Assembly: GCA_027943335.1 (NCBI GenBank)
Contig: BSBK01008839.1
Coordinates: 252,364-316,363, forward strand
Direction of reading: 5' to 3'
DNA: 64,000 bases
DNA from: Chamaecyparis obtusa
Lineage: Eukaryota > Streptophyta > Pinopsida > Cupressales > Cupressaceae
Part shown: positions 48,051 to 64,000 of the stretch, one piece after another
Numbering within the stretch: the stretch's first letter is position 1
Layout of the letters: each line of letters starts with the position of its first letter
Notes under the pieces: model-generated
The model's database searches: none
Seen by the model: only the letters and a program-made list of their open reading frames with translations
Told to the model about the DNA's origin: nothing
Program-made: the position numbers and the translations under genes

Positions 48051-49263
48051 GAGACCTTCCTCCCTCATTTTCTCCATCTCTCAATCAAGTTTACATCCAC
48101 AATCAAGCAATTTCATGAGAATTCTCTCAAGTGAAAGAAAGTGAATTCAAGCATTCAAACAAGCCTTCAAGCATTTAAGTGTTTGAGCATTCATTCATCA
48201 AGGAGATCCATTGTTAGCTATTTAAGGATTCAATCTCTTTGGAGCCCCCTTGAAGATTCATCCTTCTACATCCATCCTAGCCTCCTCATATGCAAAGATC
48301 AATTCAAGATTGGTGTAGAAGATCAAATGTCATTGATTTGAGACATCCTACATTCATTCTACATCCATTGGAGCATTCCTACTTGTGGATCTGAGAATTC
48401 AAATCCCCTATAAGGACTTCAACATAAGCGAGTTGAATTGTTTCAATTGCTTTTTTTATGCACACTACATTTCAATTCAATTTCAAGGTTAATTCCTAAA
48501 TTGGGGTTTGACCAAGGCAAACCCCCCATACAAATAACAAAACCCCCTTTTTATTGCAGGTATAGGTGTGGAATTTTGGATCTAAGATTGGATTTGGATA
48601 TCCTTTTTGGTGAACTTTCGAGATCTACGAACAAAGTCAAAATTGAATTTCAAATAAAGAATGTAGCCTTTGACCTTTTATGAGGGTCAAAGACTACCTA
48701 CCATTAGAAAGATAAAAGATTTTTAGGTTTTCTTCATCTCAACATTTCCAGTCTGAAACAAGTTGCAAAATTGCCTGAAAGTACACACAAACATCAGAAA
48801 TTGGCATTTTCCAAATTTGCTCTATTTTGAGGTTAGTATTTGTATTTCAATTATTTCACATTTCAAGCAGAACTCTCCATAGGGAAATATAGGGTTTTTC
48901 TTTCTCTTTCATATTCTCCATAGATTGATTCGATTGTGTATTAACCTTTTGGTTGATCAAATTGGATCTCTCCTTTGGGAATGTGGATTTAGGAGTAGAT
49001 CTCATATTACCCCCATACATTACATTGAATAGAGGTGATTCCATATTACTTCTATTCATTTTGGTGAAGCCGACGTACTTACTCTCCTTTCTTTTGTAGA
49101 ATTAGATGCCCTATTATGTTTTGTGGTGTTAGATTTCCTTTTATCTTGTTAGTATTAGATTTCTCTTTTATGTTAGATCTTGCATGCTAATTAGATTTCA
49201 AAAATACAAAAATATTCATGCTTTATGTGTTCTTAGTTTAGTTCATTTGCATTGTATTGGTTT

Positions 49264-52200
49264 ATGAGCTTTACTATTACTAGTCCTACTTATAATATTC
49301 TGACTAGAAGTGGTAGACTCATGGGTGCCTTTGATCTTGAATCTTCCTCTCCTTTCCTTAGGATCCCAGATGATAATTTGATTCTTCATGATTCCAATCC
49401 TATTATGGAGCAAAACTCTTCTTACTCATCTCATGATGAGGATGATGCTTTAAGAGTGCCTCTTGAACAAGTCCAAAAACTTTCAATTGAACTTGATAAA
49501 ATGGGTAATTGGCTTATTCAAGAGAACCATAATTAAGATTCTATTCAAGCTATAGAGGCTCTTATGAAAATTGTCCGTGATAGTGATCAAGGTGTTAATG
49601 TCTTGCTTGGTATTACTCACCTTGTGCATTCAAATGTTTAACCTCTAGCTCAAGAAGCTCAAGATTTAGGGTTGATTCCTCTTATCACTAGTGTTGAACC
49701 TCCTTCTAATCCTTTACCTAATATTCCTACCTATACTCCTTCTTTGGTGACTATGACAGTTCCTCTGTTCCTATGAGTGTTCCTCCTATGTCCCTTCCTA
49801 CATCACAACCTTCATATCATAATGTTCCTTTTACTTATTCCAATTCACTTCCAACTGTAGTTCCTAGTGTTCCTCTAGTTGTGTCTTCTATTCCTGTAGC
49901 TTCTTACACTTTACCTAGTGTGTCTAATGTTTCTACTCCTCCTATTTCCTCTAATGATTCAATATTCATCAGTTTGGCTCAAACTATGTCATCCTTACAA
50001 CAACAACTTTCTTCCTTAACTCAAAACAAGTTTAGTATCCCTACATGTGACATGGGAAGTCCTTTGTCCTTGGATATTATTTGTACTCCTATTCCTCAGT
50101 AAGGTGATATGCCTCATCTTGAGAATTATAATGGAAAAGGAGATCCCATTCATCATGTTAAAAAATTCCAAATCCTTTGTAGTGATTACACTCATGACCA
50201 TAGGATTTTATCAAAACTGTTTGCTAGAACCTTCCATGACAAGGCCTTACAATCGTATTGTTCCTTGCCTCCTTATTCTATTGATTCCTTTCCAAAACTT
50301 GCTAATGCCTTTATTCAACAATTTCAAAACAACATTGGCCCGCAAGTGTCTTTGACTGATTTGATGCATTGTAAACAAAGTACTAAAGAAAAATTAACTA
50401 AATTTATTGGTAGATTTAAGCATTTGTACGCTCAAATTTCCTATCCTATTCCTGATATTGATATTCAACGTATGTTTATTTCAAATTTGCAAAAGGATAT
50501 TAGAGATAAGATTCTGCTTACTAAATTTACCTCTTTTCAACAACTTTGTGTAGCGCTTCATCATTATCAATTACAAGTGAGTCAATTTGAGAGAAACACT
50601 CCAATGGCTCCTATTATGATTGATAAGAGTGATGCTGCTCCTAATCCAAACAAATTTCAAGAATTCAACAACTATGTCAAGATAAACAAACAAGAAAATG
50701 TAGTTGTTGATCAAGTTGTTGTTGCATCTCATAATGCCACTTCTGCATCCACTGCTTTTTGATTAAATCGTATGTTTACTCCTCTTTTTGAATCTTTACA
50801 TACTATTATGAATAGGTTGTTAATTGCTAATATGATTACTTTACCTCTTATTCAACCTCTTTTACCTACTACAATTGCATCTAAATATTTTGATCAAAAT
50901 GCTTTTTGTCAATATCATCATCAGAATGCTCATGATAGTGAGAAGTGTTATTCTTTAAAATATAAGGTTCAAGACTTAATTGACTCCAATGCCTTATCTA
51001 TTGATAATCTTGATGGTAATGGAAACAAATCCATCTCTCCTCCTAATCAAAATCTTCAAATCTATACGAATCCTTTACCTACGCATGATACTAATACCAT
51101 TGCTCAGTCATCTGCTATAAAAATTGTGTATGATTCAAAGATGGGTGATCTCAATCATGTTGTTAATCAAGTGGAGCATGTTGGTCAATCTGAATCTCCA
51201 CCTCAACCTCTAATTCAACCTCAAGTTCAATCTCAACCTTGACCAAAACCTAAACCTAAATTGAAAACTCAACCTAAATCTCGCTAACAACCTAAGAATA
51301 AAAGACCTCAGGAAATTTTGATTACCTTTGATGACTCTAAGACTATTAAAGCTCCTGATGGTCCCATGTACATTTCTACTAGGATTTCTCAAAAACCTAC
51401 TCGTAGTTGTCTTGTTGATCCTACATCCTTAGTTAATGTTATTACTAAAGAAAATATTTTTATGAAAATCTTACCATGTGATTCTTATGATACATCGGAT
51501 GTGTGGATTCAAACTTGTAATGGTTTTCTTTATCCATCATTTGGTTCTATTACTTTATTGGTTGAACTTTGTAGAAAAATTGTGAACACTACCTTTGTTG
51601 TTGTTCCTACTTTTGATCAATTTTAAGTTAAGATAGGTTTGTCTTGGTTAAATGCCATGCATGCTATTTCTTCACCTATCCATAAGTGTCTTAAATTCAT
51701 TCATGATGAAGAATTGAATATGGTTAATCATAGTCTATATCAACCTTCTAGGCCTAGAGATTGTGCTACTCTTGATTTCTTTTGGCCTTCATTACCTAAT
51801 TCATGTCCTCCTCGACCTGATAATCTTTTCCGTTCATATCAAGCTTATAAACATCATAAGATTCTACAATTAAGCATACCTCCTATGGATCTTAATCATG
51901 GTCTTTTGCCTACACCTTCTATACCTCCTTTAACTATGGCTTCTAGGTCTATTAATCAAGTTCCTTCTATCGAACCTATCAAAGATCCTATGATTGTCCC
52001 TCCTATTGTTGATAATCTTATTGATCTTCCTAAAGAACTTGTGAAGGATCTTGTGATTGTTCCTCCTTGTTCTCAACCTATTTAAAATAAATAAAAACAT
52101 AATCAATCTGCTAATGAACATCCTAAGAAGCGTCATGCTCATGCTAAAGCTCATATTTCTATTCTTCAAAAATATCTACCTCCTTCAGATAAACCTATGC

Positions 52201-52530
52201 ATGATGTGTTAGAAGAAGTTGTTACTAATAATGATGTTAAGATGCATGATTATGATGATTATATTCATATCTTAGATCTTATTTTGATTAATTTGGATGA
52301 AGAAGATACTCTTGATGATACTGATGATGTTAATGATGAATATGAGACTATTAACATTGACATTGATTTACTTAATATGCTTTCATCACAATGAACTCTT
52401 ACACCTAGTGTTGCACATTGTGATTCTCAAGAGGATCCTTGTTTGGAACTAGCTATCATTCCTACTGTGTTGGATATAGTCCCTTGTTCGGGTTACCCAA
52501 CTTCCCTAAATGACATACAACGAGATGGGG
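49264..52530 (+). pseudogene. Gag-protease of the gypsy element, decayed
   Basis: Gag starts with MSFTITSPTYNILTRSGRLM. One frameshift near 49765 is followed by a single frame to about 52400. A Pro/Ser/Thr-rich linker (49773-50100) precedes a capsid-type domain at 50109-50762 (LENYNGKGDPIHHVKKF, FARTFHDKALQSY, TKFIGRFKHLYAQI). A zinc knuckle of CQYHHQNAHDSEKC form follows at about 50905-50950, and a protease-like part at 51318-51640. There LVDPTSLVNVI stands where the family has a D-S/T-G-(A/S) loop, so Asp is kept and the rest is changed. The phrase WLNAMHAISSPIHKCLKF is typical of the segment behind protease in plant gypsy polyproteins. Most stops are TAA or TGA, at positions where Gln or Arg would fit. 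Confidence 0.75.
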
Positions 52531-53784
52531 AAAGTAGGCAGCATGCTTGATCAGCTTGTCCTTCGTGGTATGTAATACCCTCCTCGATGTTTATACTTTG
52601 ACTCTTTGATTTGGATATTTTGCATTATGATGATTAGAACTATATGTTTACATTTATGTTTATGAATGATGATATTCTTATCAGATGTTTAGATACTCTC
52701 ATTTATGACTAATGTTTAATGTTTATTAATCATCTATCTTTATATACATTTATGAGAATTTGAATCTAACCATTACTATCTATGATGTCTCATGTTTCAT
52801 ATGTGATTGATGTGTTTTCATGACTCAAGACAAAGTCATAGTTACTCACTTAATTGAGGTCCACATGATGTATTGATCCTAGTAATCTGTTTGCATATGT
52901 CTTATTATGTATCTATGCACATGTATCTCTTCTTGGTGATGTAGGCTTCCAGGTACCGAACATTGTCTCCACTTGGCTTCACAAGTCTGAGCGATCCCTC
53001 AAAATCCTCAATTGTTGTTGTTGTTATGGAGGTATCAGCAAGGTTCCACGGGAAGGAACTCTACCCCTGACCCTTTTATCCTTAGGTAGGGGAATTCCTG
53101 AGTCAGTCTTATGTGTGGATGATGTAGCTTTGTTGGTTGGGATATGTGGATTTGTTGCTTTTGTGTCTGAAAGGTTTATGTTGTGATTCAGATTATGTGT
53201 GTTAAGGAATCTCTTATTTTATGTTAGTAAATATGTACCTATGTGGATGCATACATATACATATAGATCATGATTATATTTGGTGATATGAATTAGTAGT
53301 GGATTTAAATTATAATGTATTTGGTTTAAATAATAAGAATAATATTTATTTGTAATGTTAATAATATTGTGTCTTACTTATGGTATATGTACACATAAGC
53401 ATATGGGTGCACACATATTCTTATGAATACATATATAAATATATATTATTATATAATAAATTAATTTTATGAAGGAAGTTATTATAAGACTATAGTAAAT
53501 CTATGTTATTTTTATATTTGGTAAATGTCTTTGGTAAATTACCATAGTAAGTAATTTAGTAAAGTATTCCAAAAAGTTATAGTACATATTTTTGCCACCC
53601 TTAAATTTAGGAGACAAAGATTAAATTTTTATTAAATATTATTTATTTATCCCTTCATGAGAATGGTTCTGCAAACCATATTATCTTAATGAATAACTAA
53701 AGGATGGTTGGGATAGTTGCATTGGTTGAATTACCCGTGCAACTACTCCCTTCAATCTATATATAGGAGAAATCTCCTATGTGA

Positions 53785-53832
53785 GAGGGGAGGGGAGGGG
53801 AGGGGGAGAGGGGGGGGGGGGGGGGGGGGGGG
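53785..53832 (+). repeat. G-run and GGGG repeats with quadruplex potential
   Basis: The sequence gagaggggaggggaggggag is followed by an uninterrupted run of about 23 G. The matching site in the 3' LTR (about 62558-62575) has only gaggggagggggggg. Runs like this are also prone to assembly error. Confidence 0.85.
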
Positions 53833-56800
53833 TTGATAGGAATTGGATTTAGGAAGAAACATTATTGGGATGAGTATTATTCTTGTAGGAAAGTTATAGT
53901 TATGAGGGTAGAATTTATTATTCTCTGAGATTGTCATTTGGTGGTTTCTGGAAAGAGGCTCAAGATCGCATCCAAAAGGAAGAGATTTTTGGAGGCTGGA
54001 GAGGAGGATTTCTCAAGAAGTTACATAAGGATTGCAAGAATGCTAGGCTCAGGGAAGTGTTGTCTCAGGATCCTCCATCATAGGATCTAGGTAGGCTTTT
54101 GAATCCAGAAAAGCCTCCTCTATGTGTCTCTCTGATTGCTCACGGTGTTCTTCTTGTGTGATGATTTATCTCTCGCAGGTTAGATTTCAAATTTTTAAAA
54201 TGAAACTATAATAACCTTGGCAATAATCTACATAAAATAAACTAGAAAACCTATAGTTAGGGATGCATTATTAATACTATATTTATTCTAAATATTGGGA
54301 GAAAAAGGTTTTAGTATTAAAAAATTATGGAACTTGGCTCTGTTTGGTTTTTTTAAAATTCATGATTAAAAATTTATGCAATAGGCATAAGTTAATTTAA
54401 AAATAATTAGAATAATAATAATGTTGAAATAATAAATGTATTAAAGTGGATGTTGTTTTAAGGTTAAAAATTATTTTAATATTTAAATATTATCATGTTT
54501 AGCTTTATAATATTTTATTTTGATATATTTATTTAATAAGTTATTTGTTAATTTAAATAAGGGAGATTATTAGATTTTGAATTTAATAATTTTATGATAA
54601 ATCTTTTAGCAAATATTCTTTAATCCTTTAGTAAAAACATAGCAGAAATTATAGGAAGAAAGATAGGAGAAATATAAGGAGAGAAAATAGGAGAAATATA
54701 AGGAAAGATTATAGGGAAAAAAAAGAAAGAAATAAATAAAGGATCAAAAAGATAAATTAAAAGTGGGACATTACTTTATAATAGAAGGTATTAAAAAAAA
54801 AATAGAAAAAAGGAAAGGGGTTTAAATAAATAAAAGAGAAATGTATTTATTTTCATTAAAATTATTTTTCAAGTTAAGACAAGTTTTTCTTAAACTTTGC
54901 TTGATATGTATTCCATCTTTTATTTCTAAGTAGATGTTTTTATTAGAATATGGAATAGATTCTTGTTAGAATTTTAAGAGTTATTTAACTATATCTTATT
55001 AGTCCTTTAATTTTAAAATTAATTAGAATCTTTGTTTTTTTAAGGGTTAATTTATAGATTTAGTTATGAATATTTTATAATCAATTTTATTTATAATTTA
55101 AATTTATTTTAAATGGCTTAGTAAATTTGATAGCATATTTAATTGGTCAAGTACTCTAGAAATTAGTTTTCATTTATTAATTAGGTTTCGATATTTGGGG
55201 GCAATTATATATAGAAATGGTTTAGAAGTCTTAGTATTGTGTCATATTATCTTATTGAATTGATTAACTGATTAGAATTGTAATTGTGGAGTAAGGATGT
55301 TACTCAAGTTTAATGAGACTTAATTATTACATGTGTATAGATAAAAAATCTAGATTAGTGATGTTAATAATCATTAATTGTTAAACATCCTAATTGAACC
55401 ATTTTGCTACTCATTTTGCTCATTGAATAGTGTAATACATCTAGTATATTTTAAATACTTCAATTCTTATAGTTAGATGTGAATGATCTATTAATAAATT
55501 AATAATGTGATATTTTTTTAATATACTATACTTAACCTTGAGAGTATTTTGTGGGTAAAAATAATTCAAGGCTTCATTGGAGATAATTCCTTAATGGGTG
55601 GGTCTCTAGTGCTGATCTATTTAGTAACCCGATTTATGTGGAACCTTTGAGAAGTAGGTTGTTAGGGGTTTTTTTGAGAGGGTTTTGTTACTGATCTTCT
55701 TTCTTGATATACTATTGAGTAATTTAATATGTGTCTCTAGTAATTATTTTGACCTTAATATTATAGTTTTCTTATTTTAGTTGAGTGGTCTTGTGATATT
55801 GGAGTTGTAATAGAATTATTAGTTATGGGAGAACTTTAGTAGTAAGATAAAATTCTATTATATTTATTGAAACTTATTATTTTTAAATTTCAAAACCTCC
55901 CTTGTTGTATGTGTGTATATTAGATGCTTAACTTTGATTCTTGTCCCTGTTCCACCTAGGTGGGTGGTAAGCCAATGAAGAGATTATCCTGGGGACTCTA
56001 GTTTAGAAAGGGTTGTGTATCCTCTTTGTATTTATGGATACGTATATAATAAAATATGATGTTTTGACCCTTTTTATGATGAAATAGTAGTATATGGTTC
56101 AAAGATATTGAGTCAAACTACGAAGTCTCTGAGCATTAACGTAGGCAAGGCCATCAATGATGAGCCTCCGAGGCTTTGGTCCCAATCCCCTTAGGGTTTG
56201 TCTTTAAGTCTTAATGAAATTATTTTACTTCTTATTAATGATCGACATAGATAAGATATTTGTGATCATGAATTTAATGTGTGCATCTAGTTGTTTAGGC
56301 ATGTGTTGTAGCAATAGGTGTTGGACATGGTGGTTGTAATGAAAAGAAAGAGAGTGATATTCAGGTATGTAATGGTAAATCATTGTTAATTGAGAATGAT
56401 AAGTAGTATATTCTCTTTATTGTCATGACTTCTATTTACATTATATGAATCAAATGAGATTATGTTTGCTTCTTTATTGTTACAAAACAAAACAAAAATA
56501 AAATAAATTATCATTCCACATTTTATTTTTTTGTATATTAAATGTCCTCATGCTAAGGGGCCTCAATGAGGAATTACATATTGTATATTCAAGGATGTAT
56601 CATTATATATTATGGAATGTACCTTTCTTGTATGGATATGATAAATATAATTTGATTCCTTCTAGGCCATGTAGATTATGTAGCCTACTTTTTTGATATG
56701 TGTTCATTTCATTATGGCTAATTAAAGGACTAGGAATATGTCATTTGGGGTTTTAAAATGAACCTAGAATATATCATGTGATTATGTGGTGGTGGTCCTT

Positions 56801-56961
56801 AGTAGTCTAGCTAGGGTAGAAAGTAACTATGTCTTGGAAACCTTGGGATAGTTAACTAAGCTGTGTTAATTCATATCATATCATATCAAATGCTAACATT
56901 GATATTTATACTTAGACTTGTACTGATTCTACATTTTTAATGTGTAATATATATTAAACAT

Positions 56962-57419
<458 letters not shown>

Positions 57420-57471
57420 TACTTCAACATAACATAAATATCCCATGGGTTCCAAGGCAGGGCATTACATT

Positions 57472-57483
57472 TGGTATCAGAGC
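57472..57483 (+). other. Primer-binding site of the LARD-like element
   Basis: TGGTATCAGAGC, two nucleotides after the ACA end of the 5' LTR, is complementary to initiator Met tRNA. It fixes the LTR boundary. Confidence 0.92.
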
Positions 57484-60400
57484 CCTAGGTTTCCACACTA
57501 GGAACTTTGGGGACTCATAGCTCACTTATCACTTAGTGTTTTGCATATTTTTCTTTTGATTTGATCATTATATTTGTAAGATAGGATCCTAGATATAAGA
57601 ACTATATTCTAGGTATTCAAGTTACATTGATTCTCTAGCAATATTTTGCATATGTAAAATGGGATGGTTGTAAGAAGATGTAACTATAAGAACTTTTTTC
57701 TATTTTTTGGGGCAAGATCAAAGGTTTTCTCCGCTCAGCTCTTTCCTACCAGTGCCCCTACTGAGCCGGGTTGTAAATAGGTTCAATATTAATAAAATAA
57801 TTTGGCCAAGGTCTATTACCTATCAAAAAAAAAATATTATAATATTTTAATACTCTAGTCATTATAATATTAAATAATATTATAATACCATTATGCTGGA
57901 CACAAAAAAAAACTTAAAACATTTAAACCCTTTATGCTATGACTAAGTTTAATCTCATTAATTACTTATGTTTTATGCTCTATAATTAATGAAAGAGTCT
58001 CTTGAGTACTTCCATAGATAGTGGATATCTTTCTAATAAAGAAGTGTTAATGAATTCCTCATACTTTCATGTCACCTTCTTTCTATACTCTAGAAATACT
58101 AAAAGTATTATGATAGTTTGTTATGTACCTTAAGTGTTGGTAGTAGGTAACCTTACCTCCTAATCCTACCTCTAACAATTGTCATCATGAGTGCTTGTTA
58201 TAGTTATTTTAGGATTACTTAATTGATTTGAATAGGCTTAACACTCTATTTTCCTATAAATGCTAAATTTACATCATAATTGCTATGTTTGATTAACTAT
58301 TCTAGTTAATGAGCTTTTATAAGTTGGAATTGAATTACTTGCATTTTCAATAAGGGGTAAGATATTACCATAGTAGTACTCATTCTTACAGAGTTGAAAT
58401 AAAATATGAATATTTTGGGATGTTTAGTAATGATGTCATTATCCTTCCCAAATTGAAATAATAGAAAATTAAGACTTTAGTTGACAAATATTGTTGTTAT
58501 GCTTATTAATTTACTTCAGTGTATTTCCTTATGGGCATTGCAATCATTATGTTAGTAAAATACTAGTTTCTTGCAAAAAAAGTCTATATAGTTTGATGTG
58601 TCTTGCTTGGAAGGATTTCTCATGTGTAATGGAAGTACCTAGATAATTTGTTTATTTTAAAAGATGACACATGGTCTACTCTTGGTGTCTTTGATTGGGT
58701 GAAAAGTGCATGTCCATAATGGTTTATAATGATTAGTTGTGAATGCCTTATATGTGACTAATAATGTGTGTAATGCAGGTTTATTGTTTCCTTTCCATAA
58801 TTAAAACATGTGTGTTGATTCAATGATTATTGAAGAAATAAAAGGGTGACGTAATGTATCATTTCTCTTTGTGCTCTGCTTTATATAAGTTTAAGTCCTC
58901 TTACAGATATATGTTATATTATATGAAAGGTGGATATTGATATGTGTAAATTGGATATCGGTCTATGCCAAGGAGGGAGGTAGAATGTAATTAAGTATGT
59001 CATTGGCTTTTGGTACCATGTAGAAAAAAATATGTATTGTGAAAAAGGAAAAAAATGGAATAAATGGATAATATATGATGTTATTGTGTACTCCCTTGTA
59101 AATGTGATTAAAACTAGTGCCAGTGCTTATGTTGGGTGTTGTGTATAACCAGTAATTATTTGAGTTGCCATTGAGTGGTACAATACAAGTACCATCCATG
59201 GAAGTTATGTTTTAGATAAGGGTATGGGAGAGACCATACCACTCATGTGTTTCTTCTTGTTTGTCACCCTACTAAGCACCAACCCATGAGTGTTGGTAAG
59301 ATTAGTATGTGGAGGGGTAGTAGTGTCACCATTTCCTTAGGTAGTATGTGGCATACATATAATGGCAGCATGAGGTGACCTTAGCTTCCACTACTTGAGG
59401 GAAAAGAGTAATCAATGATTCCCCTTATGATGAAACCTATACATTTGGTTCATAAGTGTATATCCTAATTCCCACAGTTCTTGAGCATAATACCAGTACT
59501 TGATATGAGCCTCTATGAGGAGATATATGATTTATGGATATGTACATTTCCATGTGGTCCAACAGGTGGAGGGATATTTTGTTAGTCCCTACTATGATGG
59601 ATACCGTATTCACACGTGTTCCAACATGATGCAATGAATATGATGCCACACCCCACTAATGTTCTGACATAGTGTGAGGTGATGATGCCATGTTGCTAAT
59701 GGTAGTGAGCCGAGCTTGAGAACACGATGCCACATACATAATTACGTGAAGGCATAGTATATGTATGTAATTTCTTCTACTTGATGCAAAGTATATTGGT
59801 GATGCTTGCATGCTTGTAGAGGGGCACCCATGGATGCTCGGTTTATAGATGTGGTAGGCATATGGGTGGGCCCTAGCCATGTATACCTCTAGCTATGATG
59901 ATGATCTATGAGAGACATCATTATGTGGCGTGTGTCATGTGTGTGCCTACTCCATAAGGAACACTGCCATGCGACATACAACTAGAGTATGCTTACTCCA
60001 CTTGGTGTATGGTCATGCCGGGTTCGTTGGCATGCTTATTCTATGCCATTTGATGTAGGGGGTGTTGTCGAGGTGAACCCTCTATGCCATGTGGGTAGTG
60101 TTGCTTGGACAAAACCACATGAAGGACTATTGCAATAGCTGGACATTGTTCCCTCCTTCCTTGTGAGGTGACTAGATATAGTCACACAGTGATGTGATGT
60201 ACAATTTACAGTGAATTGTTTTTTTTCTTTGGTTATGTAGAGCAACAAATTTTTTTTTCCTCATCTTTTTCTATGATAGTTTAGCCAAGACTTATGAAAT
60301 TTATCTTAGATGTGATTTATTATTGTAATATCTTGGATTCTTCTTATCCTATTTTTGAGATTGATAATTCTATTTTTATTATTATTGAACTTTGATGGCT

Positions 60401-61170
60401 AAACTATCTCCTTTCGGGATTTTCTAATGTTGGTCTTGTGTTGTGTTGTGATTTCCTCACTAAAGATGCATGAGGCAGACTTGGTGAGTGTATACAAGAT
60501 AGAAGATGAAAGGAACCCTTGAGGATGGGGGTTTTGTGAGGCTGCTATGCAGTGAGTATCCACTACCTACCTATGTGTGGTGTTTATTCCTTTGAGACTA
60601 ACCACCTTAGACAAACAAGGGATATGACATGTGGAATTGTATGGAGGGCCTTCATGTGAATGGCCCATGACACCATCAAGCCACTAAGTGAGGTATTTAT
60701 TATGGATAATGGATTATGGATATAGTTGAGATTGGTATTGTATCTCAGAGTGAGAGCTTATCTAGAGAGGCATATCCACTCCCGATCCTAGTGATGTGGA
60801 TTGATATGATTATTTGTGAGGCCACATTTGATTATGCTCAATGTTATATTTTAGATTGAATGTATCATTATGTTATATTCAAGTAAAAATTTGATTTATA
60901 TGTGTTAAAAGAGAAGGAATTTGTAACATTTCGATATATTTTTAAGGAAAATTCTATTCATACTGATATTTGATCAAGTTGAATTTATCCTTGTTGGTGA
61001 TAGTAAAATTGATTAGGATATATAATTCATGCTTAACCATATTATGAGGATTATTCTTTATATAGTGCATGAATTCAAGGATTCATTATGCATGTGATAT
61101 TAGTTAAAATGTGTTTAAGAATGTATTTCCATTTTTTTAACTTGCTGACTTCCAGAGTAAGTCTCATCTT
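57484..61170 (+). other. Internal region of the LARD-like element, non-coding
   Basis: No gag, protease, RT or integrase motif appears in either strand. The ORFs of 65-80 codons at 58963-60248 are on the minus strand and have no recognisable content. The 59220-60100 part is richer in GC and contains repeated gcatactatg/atgccacat-type phrases. A LINE-like tail lies at its left end. Confidence 0.7.
57700..57832 (+). mobile_element. 5'-truncated LINE 3' end with poly(A)
   Basis: The segment ...ccgctcagctctttcctacc...actgagccgggttgtaaata is followed by ttcaatattaataaaataatttggcc and then a run of ten A at about 57822-57832. A 'tgtaa...aataaaat...ggcc...(A)n' ending is common in plant L1-type 3' UTRs. 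No coding part remains and no clear target duplication was seen, so the call is tentative. Confidence 0.4.
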
Positions 61171-61181
61171 AGGGGGGAGGA
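61171..61181 (+). other. Polypurine tract of the LARD-like element
   Basis: AGGGGGGAGGA directly precedes TGTAATACCCTCC, the start of the 3' LTR. Confidence 0.9.

Positions 61182-64000
<2,819 letters not shown>

Larger units (their letters stand above)
47600..52570 (+). mobile_element. Ty3/gypsy-type element, 5' part only (LTR, gag, protease)
   Basis: A promoter-bearing, probably LTR region (about 47.6-49.06 kb) is followed by a gag-protease reading frame to about 52.5 kb. RT, RNase H and integrase are absent, because the next element begins at 52571 inside it. The 5' LTR start could not be fixed. Its 3' end may be at 49058, where ttctattcattttggtgaagccgacg resembles a CA end plus PBS, but this is weak. 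The missing pol may continue beyond the right edge of the window. Confidence 0.65.

Noticed and set aside
57820..57832. Processed pseudogene suggested by the A-run
   Set aside because: The upstream sequence has no coding content and looks like a LINE 3' untranslated end.

Overview
The window looks like nuclear DNA of a large-genome seed plant, most likely a conifer or another gymnosperm. It is AT-rich and made largely of old, nested transposable elements and satellites. It holds one long intact cellular-type gene, a single-exon reading frame of 912 codons at 37881-40619 (minus). Nothing in it is bacterial. No tRNA, rRNA or CRISPR array was seen.

Left part (1-10.7 kb). A minus-strand Ty3/gypsy element of the Tat type runs off the left edge. 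Its gag, protease and an additional plant/archaeal-type RNase H are peppered with stop codons. Its reverse transcriptase is open for 529 codons to the edge, and the resident RNase H behind it has lost its catalytic acids. The extra RNase H lies upstream of the RT, not behind it. Next come the probable 5' LTR, a ~160-bp satellite whose every unit is two large inverted repeats (one unit has its hairpin loop inverted), and a decayed exon of a BES1/BZR1-type DNA-binding domain.

Second part (10.7-25 kb). A family of terminal-inverted-repeat DNA transposons appears here as a 0.8-kb MITE (10667-11472) and as a ~11-kb element ending at 22579. The large element has two convergent decayed genes. One is a transposase-like gene (plus strand) with an SDNCTGQFKN motif and an ESGHGKG motif. 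The other is a multi-exon gene of unknown function (minus strand). A 358-bp satellite of about eight copies sits between them. A diverged relative of the second gene lies outside the right terminus.

Third part (25-37.5 kb). A short non-autonomous Copia-type element with two ~500-bp LTRs (25858-28918) sits in a degenerate repeat field. AT-rich DNA follows, ending in a remnant Copia-like 3' end.

Fourth part (37.5-64 kb). The 912-codon gene encodes an unrecognised multi-pass membrane protein with five Cys-Trp/His repeats. Further right are two ~1-kb TIR elements, one nested in the other, and a gypsy element reduced to LTR-gag-protease. That element is interrupted at 52571 by a very large LTR element with 4.9-kb LTRs and a 3.7-kb internal region without gag or pol (LARD-like). 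Its 3' LTR runs off the right edge. No pathway links these parts; the window records layered insertions around one gene.
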